Positions 1 through 10,393 of a DNA stretch of 64,000 bases are shown piece by piece. Under the pieces are notes generated by a model. It worked only from the letters and a program-made list of their open reading frames with translations. It was not told where the DNA came from and ran no database searches. Source of the DNA: Shinisaurus crocodilurus (taxonomy: Eukaryota > Chordata > Lepidosauria > Squamata > Shinisauridae); assembly GCA_021292165.1 (NCBI GenBank), contig CM037879.1:41997802-42061801 (forward strand). The letters run 5' to 3'. Position 1 is the first letter of the stretch. Each line of letters starts with the position of its first letter. Position numbers and translations under genes: made by a program.

Positions 1-105
1 TGCACTTTCCCAAACTCTAAAATATCCTTTTTTAGGTGTGGTGACCAGAACTGTACACAGTATTCTAACTGTGGTTGCATCATAGATTTGTAGAAAGGGA
101 GTGTA
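1..105 (-). pseudogene. CR1/L3-type LINE fragment, cut by the window edge
   Basis: Read on the minus strand, this stretch aligns with the later part of the CR1 reverse transcriptase frame at 13445-14545, over the region that encodes the LEYCVQFWAPH-like segment. The shared DNA word is CCAGAACTG followed by a diverged CAGTA. It is older and more diverged than the 13-kb copy, has no open frame, and continues beyond the left edge. It looks like a remnant of the CR1/L3 group, which is widespread in amniotes. The assignment rests on visual alignment only. Confidence 0.6.
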
Positions 106-540
106 TGTCATGGGCGGGGCTAAAAGCACTGGGGATAATGAAGATGATGGCAGCTGCAGCCCTTTTCCTGGGATATATTTTTCATATCAGCAGATTAGTT
201 TCTTCAATACTAGAAGAACCCATCTTGAGGGTGAGGGATTAAATGCATTTTTACAAGTAGTCAGCTGCAACCGAAAATCAGCGAAGGAATAGCCACCTGG
301 AATTGTGTTTTACTTAAAAATAAAAATAAAAAGTAATTGGAAAAGGTAATACAACAAATAAGAAAATTCCCAGCCATTTAATGCAGCTGCCAGAAATGAG
401 TAGTTTATTTTGTTCGGCATACTGAGCAACATGTCAGTCCTCATGTGACAAACTGTGGTGAACATCTGGCTGCAGTTTTGAAAAAATAGAGTTCACTTTG
501 CCAATAGGAAAATGATTCCAGCAAGCTGAAGAGGGGGTCA
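106..540. other. Unassigned AT-rich sequence
   Basis: No repeat family, exon-like frame or RNA gene was recognised. Short reading frames here look like chance. Confidence 0.5.
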
Positions 541-740
541 GTGAGGTGCCATGGATAGGGTGGTGGACTTTGACTAGGGAGGTGTGGGTTCAAATCCCAA
601 TTCACCCATGAAGCTGGCCTTGAGTCAGTCACCATCTCTCATCCTAATTATGAAATGGGGAAACCCCCAAGCTCCTTGGAGGAAAGAAGGAATGCAGGTG
701 TATTGGGTAAATGTGATGAAAGGGGTTTGCTTATCAAATG
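541..740 (+). mobile_element. Degenerate tRNA-derived SINE
   Basis: A pol III B-box-like word GGTTCAAATCCC sits at 587-598, preceded by an A-box-like region in GGATAGGGTGGTGG. The following text (gagtcagtcaccatctctc, then gaggaaag) parallels the body of the SINE copies at 42247-42450 and 44710-44968. It is a diverged copy of the same SINE group. It is not a functional tRNA gene, because no acceptor stem can be formed. Confidence 0.6.
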
Positions 741-1754
741 TGAAGCAGTAAAGTGTGATCATTTATCTGAGGCACAGGCATGGTGAAACCGTGCCAACAC
801 TGCAAGGAACGCAGCAGGAAATGGTCAGTTTTCACCTAATAAAGCATAGTGCTGTGCAGATGGCTGTGCCCGCTCCTTCACAGATGGGAGGCCTCTCCCA
901 ACACATTGTTGCTCCTGGATGTGTGCCCAGTGAGATCCAGCTGCCACACACGGAATTGTTGTTGTAGATCTCCTTCCACCCACCAGCACAACAAGACCTG
1001 GAACTGTGAGAGGGAATGGGCAGGGTTGCATTTTCTCAAATGGAATCAGTCTCTCTCTCTCTCTCTCGCACATCTTCTATTGTTGGATGGAAATACATGG
1101 TGAAAGGTTAGGCCCAGTTGCAATTTCAGATAGAATTCGATTTTATTGGGATGCTAACTTGACATTCTCTTGGGGTCTGATTATAAAACTGGCTTGGCAC
1201 CATTTTCCGTTTTAGAACTTCAACATGCATCTTGCTGCCAAGATCTCTGCTTCAGTGTGTTTTTCACAGTTCCCTACGATGCTCACATACAAAATGAAGG
1301 AAAAATCAGGAGGAGAGGGGATAAGGTATGCTATAATTTCAGTACAAGCTCCCCACACCTTTCCTGTCCCATCCATTTCTTCTGGGCCATGTCTGATTTG
1401 ACTTGGTGCTTGACCTGAAGGTCACTGGACCAAAGCTGATATCTGAGAGGAGGAGCAAGTCCTGACCAGTGCAATCAGGGGCGAGTAGCTCACGAGTCTG
1501 TACCACAGATGAGACAAATATCAAGATCATGGAGTGTAGAAGCAAGGTACTATCAGGGAGAAGCTGGAATTGATTTCTGAAGAGTCCAACCAAAGGTGTG
1601 AGCAGGGAGGTTCCAGGAGCAGGATGTGGATGTGCAAAGAGGAAGGATGGGGTGGGACAGGTGCAGAAGGAGAACAGGTGAGACAGATACAATGTCCAGG
1701 CAAGGAGTCAGCAGCACTGGAGGAGCAGTCCAAGTAATCTGTTGCCGAGAGAGG
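741..1754. other. Unassigned sequence with a short TC microsatellite
   Basis: A CT/TC run lies near 1050-1070. Nothing else could be assigned. The reading frames of 80-117 codons here show no domain or composition bias that supports coding. Confidence 0.5.
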
Positions 1755-1920
1755 AGAGGGAATGCAGTTCAGTGGTAGAGAAGTGGCTGCAGAAGGTCCA
1801 AGGTTAAATCCCTGGAATCTCAGTAGCAGGTGATGCCAGAGTCTTCTGCCAATCAGCTGCTGCCAGTTAGAGCAGACATTATTGGGCTAGATGGACAAAT
1901 AGCCTGACCTTATGTATGGC
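1755..1920 (+). mobile_element. tRNA-derived SINE (second family)
   Basis: An A box (CAGTGGTAGAG, 1770-1780) and B box (GGTTAAATCCC, 1802-1812) have tRNA-like spacing. They are followed by a body ending in GGGCTAGATGGACAAATAG and CCTGACC..TATG..GGCAGCTTC. The same layout is seen at 22685-22890 (+) and 54815-54955 (-). The element is a non-coding retroposon moved by a LINE in trans. This copy is degraded. Confidence 0.75.
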
Positions 1921-2795
1921 AGCTTCTTGTGACTGCAGGCTGGGTGGGAGTTTGGGGAACAAAGAAAAACATGCTCATTTGCCCATGACGTGGGGCAGAA
2001 TTAACCTAAATGAAGTCAGAATTCTACATTTGGTTTCAGTGGGATCAGAACTGAAGTCTTCAAGGGATTCATGGCAAGTGTTAACTTCTCATGGGATGTT
2101 ACAGTAGCTAAGTTCCGAGTCGTCTGACTCCCTTCCCATTTGGCATCCTGGAGGCGGCAGCAGAAACAAGTGCATTCACTGATAAGAATGTTCTTCATTT
2201 CCCTGTCTCCAATTAAAGGAGTTTAAAGACTTCCTGAATGCGACCTCTTTATTCTCTGCAGTCTTGACAGGGGTGCTTCTTTTCCAGGAACGTCAGTTTG
2301 TGGAGAAGAATAGATCCTTGTAGTGCCTAACAAAGGAGATGAAAGGAGGTTCTTGTAAATTTATCTTGCACTTCATGCGTCTCTTAGAAGGCTCCATATA
2401 AATAGAACCAGAACTTTTGCGCTTGATGCCACTTGAGCATGTTATAAGCAGCAACAGGTGGAAGGCATGCTTTAACAATTGAACCAGTTATAACAACCAC
2501 GCTTCATAGGGCTGTTATATCTTTAACGCAGATGCCATATGCATTTTTGGTTATTTCAAACACAGGGGGATCAAGAGCTGCAACAGAGGCCAGACACAAT
2601 ACCGGTCTCTCTCTCCCCCCCCCCCCCAGTATCTTCATTTTAAAGTAACAAAAGGAAGGCCTAACTAGAGATGCATATTTTCAGGAAAATATTTAAAAAG
2701 AGATGAATGACAGCTGAATGTGTCTCTTGTGGACTCTCACAAAGACTGATGGATTACATTTACCATTTTGATTTAGTTCTAGCATTTTAGCAGTG
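1921..2795. other. Unassigned sequence with poly-C tract
   Basis: A CT-to-poly-C tract lies at about 2606-2628. No gene or repeat family was recognised. Confidence 0.45.
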
Positions 2796-3305
2796 TTCCA
2801 TTTGACCCCCAAATGGATCTGTTAACCCATGGATCTGTTAACATCCATGAGGATGTGCGAACCAGCAAAACTTGAGCTCGCTGAAGTTCTCCGAATTCCA
2901 TGTCAAAGGGTGTTCCATCTTGAGTCTGTATCTGATGGTGAGTTTTGGTTTTTTTCTTTTCGCAAGAAAATCCATGCATATTTTTGTGTGCACTTTTCCA
3001 AATGTACGCTGCAATTGTGCACATTTTTGAAATGTATGCATTCTTCTCCTGTTGATTAAAGTGCATTTATGTGCATTTTTCAAAAGTACCCTTTTTCATG
3101 CACATTTTTTCAAATGGACACATGCTGTTGCAGATGCATTTTTTTTTTAAAAAAAAATTTGGTTTGCAAATCACACTGCAAGCTCAGAAATGTACCGACT
3201 TTGACTGCAGATTGTGTCCGAGTCTGTTGTTCAGTCTGGAAGGGGTGAACTGGATAAAATCCTGATCAAAAATGAACGGAAACAAATTTCTCATACATCC
3301 CTACC
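2796..3305. repeat. AT-rich dispersed repeat built from TGCATTTTT-like words
   Basis: The core at 2980-3170 contains irregularly spaced words such as TGCATTTTT, GTGCAC and TTTTCAAA, giving a quasi-tandem appearance. A similar AT-rich core with TGCATTTTA words recurs near 30770-30845. The right edge is near the phrase CATACATCCCTACC. This is probably an old non-autonomous DNA transposon, but no TIR or TSD could be confirmed. Confidence 0.4.
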
Positions 3306-3327
3306 ATGGGAGGGCAGACTTCAGGCT

Positions 3328-3654
3328 TAGGGTGGCCAGGTGTCCTACTTTACAGAGGATAGTCCTGTATTTGAAAGATTGTCATAATCCTCTGTTTGAA
3401 AGTGTCCTCTAGTTGAAGGGCTGTCAGATGTCTAGTCCAAGTCCAGTCTAAAAACAAAGAACCATCCAAAAGGAGAGTAGAGGCCTTGAAGCTGAGCACA
3501 GGTCACCTGGTCACAGTCTTCCCCCACTCTGAAGAGATGTATTTCTATTTAAATTTCAGTAATTATTACTAAAGATGCAAGCATATGCAAATCTGTGTCC
3601 ACTTTTTTAGTGATGTATTTCCTCTTTTTTGGTAAAACGTAAGTGGCCACCCTA
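3328..3654 (+). mobile_element. hAT-like non-autonomous element, TAGGGTGGCCA family, copy A
   Basis: The left end TAGGGTGGCCAGGTGTCCT and right end AAGTGGCCACCCTA form inverted termini. Internal words (GGATAGTCCT, CTGTCAGA, CAGTCCAAGTC, GCATATGCAAA) are shared with the copies at 16001-16376, 58121-58497 and 61804-62172. The 61.8-kb copy carries an 8-bp TSD, which supports hAT. No transposase is encoded. The TSD of this copy is not recognisable. Confidence 0.75.
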
Positions 3655-4345
3655 GGCTTGTGGGATTTACTTTATAAATTATACTAGAACACTGTGGTCC
3701 ACCAACTAGAACCAGATGCAAAATGGTGAGTCAGGGGGCAGAGCCAATTACCAGTTGAACCCCATGAGCCATACTTTGGGATGCCCTGTGTACACAAATA
3801 CAGAACTATGTCTGAGTTACTAAAGATCAGGGAATCTAACCTGGTCTAATTTAGACCTTGTTCTTGTTAAACTATTGGGACTTGGAGACCCTTGTCAATC
3901 TACAGCAAATCACACAGATCTACATTCTGCCTAACCCTGTTTTAACCCATTTGAAAGGATCAGTAGCCAAAAGTAGAGTTTCTCCTTTCCCAAATGATAT
4001 TGGCAGCAAGATTAATTTACCTGAGATACTGGGAAAAGAAAGTGATTCCACATTTAAGAGACTGGAATGTCAAATTTTGAGATCTTGCAAAGCTGAATAA
4101 AATTGTCTGGACAAGGAAGATACAGTGCTGATAAATTTGAAGAAGGGGAGTCTTTTAAAGCCTTTTGGAATATAATGTGCAATCCGTTTCCTTTTTTATG
4201 ATTATATGGTATATATTTATCTGAATTATTTTCCTTGATTGGAGTTTAATTTTAATATTCTTTTGGTAGTACCTTGATTATTGATGGGATTTGTTTTTAA
4301 GTTACTGATGAATTATTGTTCTTAATCCACCTAATATTAAGTCAG
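3655..4345. other. Unassigned AT-rich sequence
   Basis: Nothing was recognised beyond a T-rich stretch near 4190-4340 that could be an eroded LINE 3' tail. Confidence 0.4.
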
Positions 4346-4531
4346 TGGGCAGTATCCAATGCGACAATACTGCTAACGTAACTGATGTTGTGCTAACATA
4401 ACTATCTGTTGCTATGATGGTTTTCTGTGTAAAACTCAACACGTCAGCAACTGCTATTGCTGTGGTGCTGCAGATAGTTTACACTAGCGCATCATTTGCA
4501 TTAGTGGTAATGTCATACTGGATATTGCCCA
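4346..4531. mobile_element. MITE with GGGCARTATCCA termini
   Basis: The left end TGGGCAGTATCCAATGCGAC and the reverse complement of the right end TGGGCAATATCCAGTATGAC match at 16 of 20 positions. The two further inside arms share TTAC/CTAA words. The element is about 186 bp and has no coding capacity. The TSD is ambiguous, so the superfamily is left open. Confidence 0.65.
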
Positions 4532-4954
4532 TGGTCCTAGTCAATTTCACTTTTTAAGCCACATTTTCCATAATACATTGTGGTACAGCGTACAAATATG
4601 ATTGCCATTAATGTATGGGTAAGGTACTTCGATAGCTTACAGTTATTGATTTCTCATTGTTCTATATTGGTGGTTATGATATATAGATAGTAGATAGCAT
4701 TATAGAAATAAAAATAGAATATAGGCTTTCTTGGGATTGCACTTACCATTTAAGATCATTTTCCAAATCTACCATGTTTTCCAACTCCTCTTTTGAAGTT
4801 TCTGACTATTTTAATATGCTCTTGCGCCATTATATGAGGATGTTCTCATGCTTTACATTGTTGTGCATCATTGGAGATAGCCCAAGACATTTTGTTGTTT
4901 GAGGCAGAAAATTCAAATGGCACCCACTCCTCATGGTGGTAAAAAATATTGGGT
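4532..4954. other. Unassigned AT-rich sequence
   Basis: No feature was recognised. A short TAGATAG-type word repeat occurs near 4680-4700. Confidence 0.45.
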
Positions 4955-5030
4955 TACCTTTGGCCAGTCACTCTCTCTCAGTGTACCCTACTTTGCAGCT
5001 CTGTTGTGAGAATAACAAAGGGGGGTCCAT
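4955..5030 (+). repeat. Fragment of the tRNA-SINE body
   Basis: The words TTGGCCAGTCACTCTCTCTC and GTTGTGAGAATAA match the middle of the SINE at 44710-44968 (GGGCCAGTCACTGCCTCTCA, GTTGTGAGGATAA). Both the head and the tail are missing. Confidence 0.55.
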
Positions 5031-5440
5031 GTGTGTCACTCCCAGCCAGTGCCAACTCCAGGTTTTTGAGGGTCCTTGGGCAAGACACCCTCAATGGACC
5101 TCATCCTCCCTCAGTGCTTTCTCACTGGGTGGGTGCCTTCTCACCACCATTGTCACCAGCTGCTATTGTTCCTCGTTCTCTTTCTCATCATTGCTACCAC
5201 CTGCCAGCTTGACAGTCAGAGAGAGCCGGCGAGCGAGCAGGCAGGCAGTGGCATCCACGGCTCCATTTCCTTATCACTCCCACTGTTGCCTGGTCCAGAA
5301 TGACAGGCAACAGCGAGCAAGCAGGTCACAGTGGTGAAGAGCATGAACAAGGCTCTTGCCGGGGTGGGGGGGGCGGGCGGCTTGCTGGGGTACGGGCCCT
5401 TGGCAGATGCCTGACTATGCCTACCCTGCTCTCAGCTTCC
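5031..5440. repeat. Old dispersed repeat related to 42440-42800
   Basis: The left part (GCCAACTCCAGGTTTTTGAG, GGGCAAGACACCCTC) parallels 42460-42510 (GCCAGCTTCAGGTTTTGGGA, GATGCCCTCAGAC). The right part (CCCTTGGCAGATGCC) parallels 42760-42770 (CCTTGGCAGGTGCCC). This resembles an eroded non-autonomous DNA transposon. No TSD was identified. Overlapping reading frames here have no recognisable domains. Confidence 0.4.
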
Positions 5441-6901
5441 TGATAAACATGGTAAAAAAGGGGGGGGCTGCTATTGCAGGGCAACTCCTGTGCATAATGA
5501 TATTATGTCTCCATATAAAGTGCACTGGATGTGCAGTGAATGTGATGCACACTTGACAAGCGCATCTGCATGGAGAGAACAAGCTCGGCGTGACTTGCAA
5601 CGGGAGAACCTGAAGCCTGCCATATAGGATGTTCAGGAAATGCTGAAGGGGTGTCACTTTATGAAATGGGAGATGACAGGACATTTACAACATCGGAGGC
5701 CTCCAATCTTACTTCTGTCTTTGGTTAAATAGCAGGAGTTATGGGTGGGGCCCTCTCCCTGGGAAAGTACAAGGGCATGCCTTTCAGTGCCAATGGGACT
5801 TACTAACCCAGAAAGAGCAGCTTGCAGCTAACCTGCAAGTCAATTCACCAGTTGCTTCAAGTTCTTGGAACAGCAATTAAGGGGTGAAATATAATATATT
5901 CACAAGTCCTTTAAGTGCCGCAATAGGACGTAAAAGGAATTTTAAAAAATACGGATAGCTGTTTGGCACCAGCTTGTGTATGCAATGCTGGCCAAGTGTA
6001 CTTTGTATATTGTAAAGATATTTGGAAGGGAACTAAAATGACAGAAATGCCTACTTCTGGGAACCAGAAAACAAGGCAAAGCAATCTGGAGAACCTGAGG
6101 GGAGGGGAAGAAAGGGGGACGAAAGGCTCAAACCAATAACTTCATGTGATCCAGAGCTTGGTAGTATAATGTTGCTCAGCAGGATAAGAATCCCACAGTT
6201 CCTCTACCACAGTGCTTATTATTAGTCTATCTACAGCAGCATTCATAGTCAAGAATGAAATTGGAAGTAGATTCATTCATTCATTACAGCAGAGCAGTTT
6301 TGGAAATTAAAAAAAAAGAAGATATATCTAAGTTTACAGTGTCACATTCTTTTGACCAATAAGAACATCTGCCTGGTCTATGCCTCTGAAGCAACTATCA
6401 TTGTCTTTCTATGTAGAAAGGTCACAGAGAGCAGTAATGGGAAAATAGTTTATAGTTAGGATGACCCGACACGGTCCATTTCTGTTAGGCTTTTGCGGCC
6501 AAGATTCTGTCTGGCTTTTGAAAAGAAGCATAATTCCCCTCTTAGAAACAATGTTAATAATTGCCTGTATTCTGATTGCGACCACCCAAAAGGAAATAAC
6601 CTTTTGCAATGTGTTTTCGATTGCAGAGAGCTGGATGAAAAGTGAAACAAGACTTAATTTTTTATTTTTTTTAAAGATTATGGAAAATGTTTGCATATTT
6701 CAAAATTAGTGCAACATTTTTATAAAAAAATGCCTTCAAGAAATTGGACATAATCTATAGACAATGATCCTCTCTTGTTCAGGCCAGACTGAAATGCCGG
6801 AGCTTTGTGCAAAGCCACATTCCTTGTAATAATTTCTACCGCACTCTTTAGTCATCCTAGTGTGCAGCAGCAAAAGACAAAAATATCTGGTCCAGCTAGT
6901 T
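5441..6901. other. Unassigned sequence
   Basis: About 1.4 kb without a recognised repeat, RNA gene or exon. Short frames overlap on both strands, as expected by chance. Confidence 0.45.
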
Positions 6902-7732
6902 CAGGGGTAGGCAACCTTTTTGGGCCTGTGGCTGTGGCCACATTTAGCAATTTGAGAAACTCTCCTGGGCACCACCATAAATTGGGCATGCTGCAGATGA
7001 AAGCATTGGCCTATAGCCGCTTGCCATCTTTATTTCCTAAGAATGTCCCTGAACTCCATATGTGGCCCAGTGGCATTCATGGGGAAAGAAGCTAGAGGCA
7101 CTCACGTTGCTTTTGTTGGAAACTGGACCTTGGCACCGTCTCTCTGCACCTATCTCACCCCAATGACCACTAGGGGCATTGGGAGTAGAACAGATCGGGA
7201 TACCTGCTTTCCTTACTCTATGACCTCTACTTCCTGCTGCCTCTATCATGCAGACTGATACTCTCTTGTTCTGTGGTCACTCTGACTTCCTGTTCTCTAC
7301 CTGAGCAGTCACTACTGCTCCTCCCATGTGCTCATCCTGAGCACATGGCTTTCTAGATAGAAAAGTGGAACACTTAGTTCTATCTAAATGTATTTTTTTC
7401 TTAATAAACCTTCTTTTCCTTTTTATACTAAGCTTCAGCCTCTGCCCGAGTCATTTGTCCCCTGAAACTGGGACACACCAAATGTGGGATTAAAGGCCCA
7501 CAGGGCAATCCGATGTGCTTGCTCTGCCGACAGAGAACTTCTAACAGGGTTCTCCCAAACATATACCATACACACACCCAACAGCTTTGAAGTGATCCCA
7601 GCTGCCAGTAAGAAAGTATGTTATTAATTTTTTATTTTTTTTTAAAGTAGGAAGGGTAGGGTACCTCAGCAGGCACTAGAGAAGCTGTCCAAGGGCATAC
7701 TGGCACCAATGGGTGCCATGTTGCCTACCCTG
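6902..7732 (+). mobile_element. hAT non-autonomous element with 8-bp TSD
   Basis: The element opens with CAGGGGTAGGCAACCT and closes with TGTTGCCTACCCTG, which are inverted relative to each other. It is flanked by AGCTAGTT (6894-6901) and AACTAGTT (7733-7740), an 8-bp TSD matching at 7 of 8. CAGGG-type TIRs with 8-bp TSDs define the hAT superfamily. At 831 bp it has no transposase frame, so it would have depended on one supplied in trans. Confidence 0.85.
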
Positions 7733-7740
7733 AACTAGTT

Positions 7741-8085
7741 TACTGGGGCATGAGCTTTCCTAGGCAACTGTCTACTTCATTCACTATGGCACAATAAAAA
7801 CCAGGTAGGGTGCACTCGGAGTTGAGTGATAACTTGCATATGTGGAGAAGTGCAAAGTCTTCAGGTTGCTAGCCTTATCAGAACCCTTCTGACTTTTCTC
7901 AAAATTCCTTAGATGTTTTGCCCAAGGAGGAACATACAAATTCTGAATTTTGTTTCAAGCAAAAGTCTGGCAACTCTAGAGATGGCCATCACAGCTGAAA
8001 CACCTATAAGGTGTTGACAGGAGCCACAAATCAGTGCCTTTAGCAGCACTTCATGTCCTGTGCTGCCAGTGCTCTGGTCCCTCAA
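7741..8085. other. Unassigned sequence
   Basis: Spacer between two hAT-type elements. Nothing was recognised. Confidence 0.45.
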
Positions 8086-8346
8086 CAGGGCCAGCCCAAG
8101 AGCTTTGTCTAAGGCAAAGAACAAGATGGCACCCCTCCTGTCCTATGTACAAAAGCCTGAGACTGAGAGTTGAATTTTTCTTCAACAGTGGCAATGGTAC
8201 CACACCTGAAGGCATCAGGCTAGCTTAGGGAGTGTAGGGCAGGCCAGATGGCACACACCTTTCTCCTCCAACACCTTGCTGCCATCTCCCAGCATCTGCT
8301 GCCTGAGGTGACTGCCTCACTCTACCCAATGGTAGGGCTGGCCCTG
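8086..8346 (+). mobile_element. hAT-like MITE, CAGGGCCAGCCC family, copy 1
   Basis: The termini CAGGGCCAGCCC and GGGCTGGCCCTG are perfect inverted repeats of 12 bp. Flanks TCCCTCAA and CCCCTACA match at only 5 of 8, consistent with a decayed TSD. Internal words (AGTTGAATTT..CTTCAACA, CTCCTCCAACA, CTGCTGCCTGAGG) are shared with 29225-29481, and more weakly with 37247-37510 on the minus strand. Non-coding. Confidence 0.75.
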
Positions 8347-8537
8347 CCCCTACACAGAGCAGGCAGATTAGGCTCTGTGGATTATGGGCTCCCTCTAGGC
8401 TGCACTTCTACTAAATCAGCTGGCTCTACAGCTTGTACACACCCAGCTGACCACACAGGACAATGCAGACACCATATAAACATCCAAGTTGACTTCTCAG
8501 ACTGAGCAACCTGTCTCACCGAATAGCCACACAGATT

Positions 8538-8858
8538 ACCAAATTCCATTTTGGAGAAGATCTTGGGGGCTGCATTCCAGTGGGGGGCAGAGCCAAAGGC
8601 GCAAGGCCCAAGGCCCAAATTACCAACATGCTTTAGCTTAAAGCTCTTACTGCCAGTAACTAACTTAGGAGATGCATTTCAGTGGTCTAGAATGGGGAAA
8701 ATAAATGCATAAAAGCCAGGAAAGCACCAAATGATCAGTGGGGAGGAGAAGGTAGGGCCAGAGAAAGAGGTCCTAGTGATCTGGGGAGACCAGGAGGACC
8801 AGATCTGGCCCCCAGATGGCCCTGATTTTGTCCCCTGACCCGAGGTTCTGCACCCCTG
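8538..8858 (+). mobile_element. hAT-like MITE, CAGGGGTGC family, left-truncated copy
   Basis: The right terminus GAGGTTCTGCACCCCTG and the body (GGGGGCTGCATTCCAGTG, TTTAGCTTAAAGCTCTTACT, AAAGCCAGGAAA) match the complete copy at 49770-50197. The left TIR is absent. Confidence 0.7.
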
Positions 8859-10019
8859 GCATAGCTTTTTGTGTCATCTGACATCACTCCAATCTCCAAT
8901 ACAATACTTTTCTAGCCCAAACTGCACATAATCGCTGCTGACGTGTGTAGTGTATGGATTATGGTTGCTGATTGATTGGCTTGCCTGCTATCCATTGCTC
9001 CTGTTTCTTTGCTTGGGGCTGCCAACAGGCAGTCCCAGGCAAGCATTTGTTTTGTGCGTTCAGTTTTGTTCTGGAAGCCTTCTATCAAAGACATGTTATG
9101 AGCAACTCTAAGCTGACTCCTAGTCCTCTATTTAGATAGAGAGGACACTACAACGTGTATCTTCAAACCCTGGTCTTCCCCAATCATGTCTAAAGGTGGT
9201 GGTGGGGATTGCATTTCCAAGTGTCAACGGAGCATACTGGTGGTGGTGGTGGGGTTGTTTACCCCTTCCACACCCATCCCACAGTCCATCCTCCAAAGCC
9301 ATTTGTCCCCCTCAACCGGTCTCCTATTCTGCTGAGGGGGCAGAAGCATGGCTTGAGCAAGCTGTGAAATACAGTTTCAGTTCTGCAAACTGATTTGAAC
9401 TATGGCATCATATCCAGAAAATTCTGAACTAATTTAGGGAGCTGATTGAACTTGCTGACTGGGTAGTGCATGGATCTGGCAAAAGGTCGTACCTCACTTT
9501 AAAGCCCTGACACACGATCATGTTACTTAGGGCCCTGTGTAGAGCTGACAACACCTGGCTGGTTTTAAATTGGCCCTAGCTAAGTTTTTCTGCCTCCCAA
9601 TTGGCTCTTCTTCTTTTCTGTAGGTCACCGACAACGATAGTGAGCCCATTGTCAATTTTCAGAGATTGAAATGAATGAATTGCTTATTCACAGTTGCAAT
9701 TTAATTTCCTTCCCTCCCTTATTCTGGCATAGAGAACCAACACAAATTGTAATGCCAATTTGAAAGGACCATCCAAAAAAATCAGCTGCATTTGTATCTG
9801 TTGGACAGGTCTATATTATAGTGCCCTACAGAATTTTATGAAGTTTGGTACAAAACCCTAAAACAAACGAACAAAACAAAGCAAAGGCAAGACTTCCTTC
9901 TTAATTGATCGCATTGAAGTGCCATAAGAATATTTGGGCTCTTTTTCATAAATACACACACACACACCAAATATATACACTCCAAATATTTTTATGGTAC
10001 CTCAATGAGATAAATACAG
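8859..10019. other. Unassigned sequence with TGG and AC microsatellites
   Basis: A TGG run lies at about 9237-9253 and a short AC run at about 9954-9966. No coding or repeat assignment could be supported. Confidence 0.45.
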
Positions 10020-10182
10020 GCCTGTGGCTCATGCTGGCTCAGCTTGTCTGAGCGTGGAAAGCTAAGCAGGGTCAGGCCTGGTTATTACTTGGATGGGAGA
10101 CCCCTCCTCTAGTTTCCTGCATTGAGCAGGGGGTTGGACTCGATGGCCTTGTAGGCCCCTTCCAACTCTAGGATCCTATGAT
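10020..10182 (+). mobile_element. 5S rRNA-headed SINE with a CR1-derived tail
   Basis: The head (10020-10102) contains words diagnostic of the 5S rRNA internal promoter and its neighbourhood: GGAAAGCTAAGCAGGGTC, GGCCTGGTTA and TACTTGGATGGGAGACC. The tail (about 10113-10182) is almost identical to the reverse complement of 13377-13440, the 3' end of the CR1 element in this window, and finishes in a CCTATGAT-like CR1 terminus. 5S-derived SINEs are a known class; a tail shared with a LINE implies mobilisation by that LINE. A second copy lies at 50500-50672 (-) with roughly 95% identity by eye. It is not a functional 5S gene: the 5' half is diverged and the 3' half is replaced. Confidence 0.9.
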
Positions 10183-10385
10183 CAAATATACCTATGAAAT
10201 AATCATTCAGGCAGTTTTAAAATATTCAGAAGATGGAGTTAAAGTATCTAGAATGAATCTAGAACATCGGGAGGTATATAAGAAATGGCAGTTGGAGGGA
10301 GATTATGATTCTCAAGGGCATTGTAAGTCTCAAATGGGAATAACATTTAAGTATCTCACCCTGTAGACATCTTATCCATAGGCTA
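10183..10385. other. Unassigned sequence
   Basis: Short AT-rich spacer. A 62-codon frame here has no recognisable feature. Confidence 0.4.
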
Positions 10386-10393
10386 GTCGCAGT

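Noticed and set aside
4933..5337. 134-codon plus-strand frame
   Set aside because: Overlaps a SINE fragment and an old repeat shared with 42.5 kb; no recognisable protein.
10020..10102. Functional 5S rRNA gene
   Set aside because: The 5' half is diverged and the 3' half is replaced by a CR1 tail; two such copies exist.
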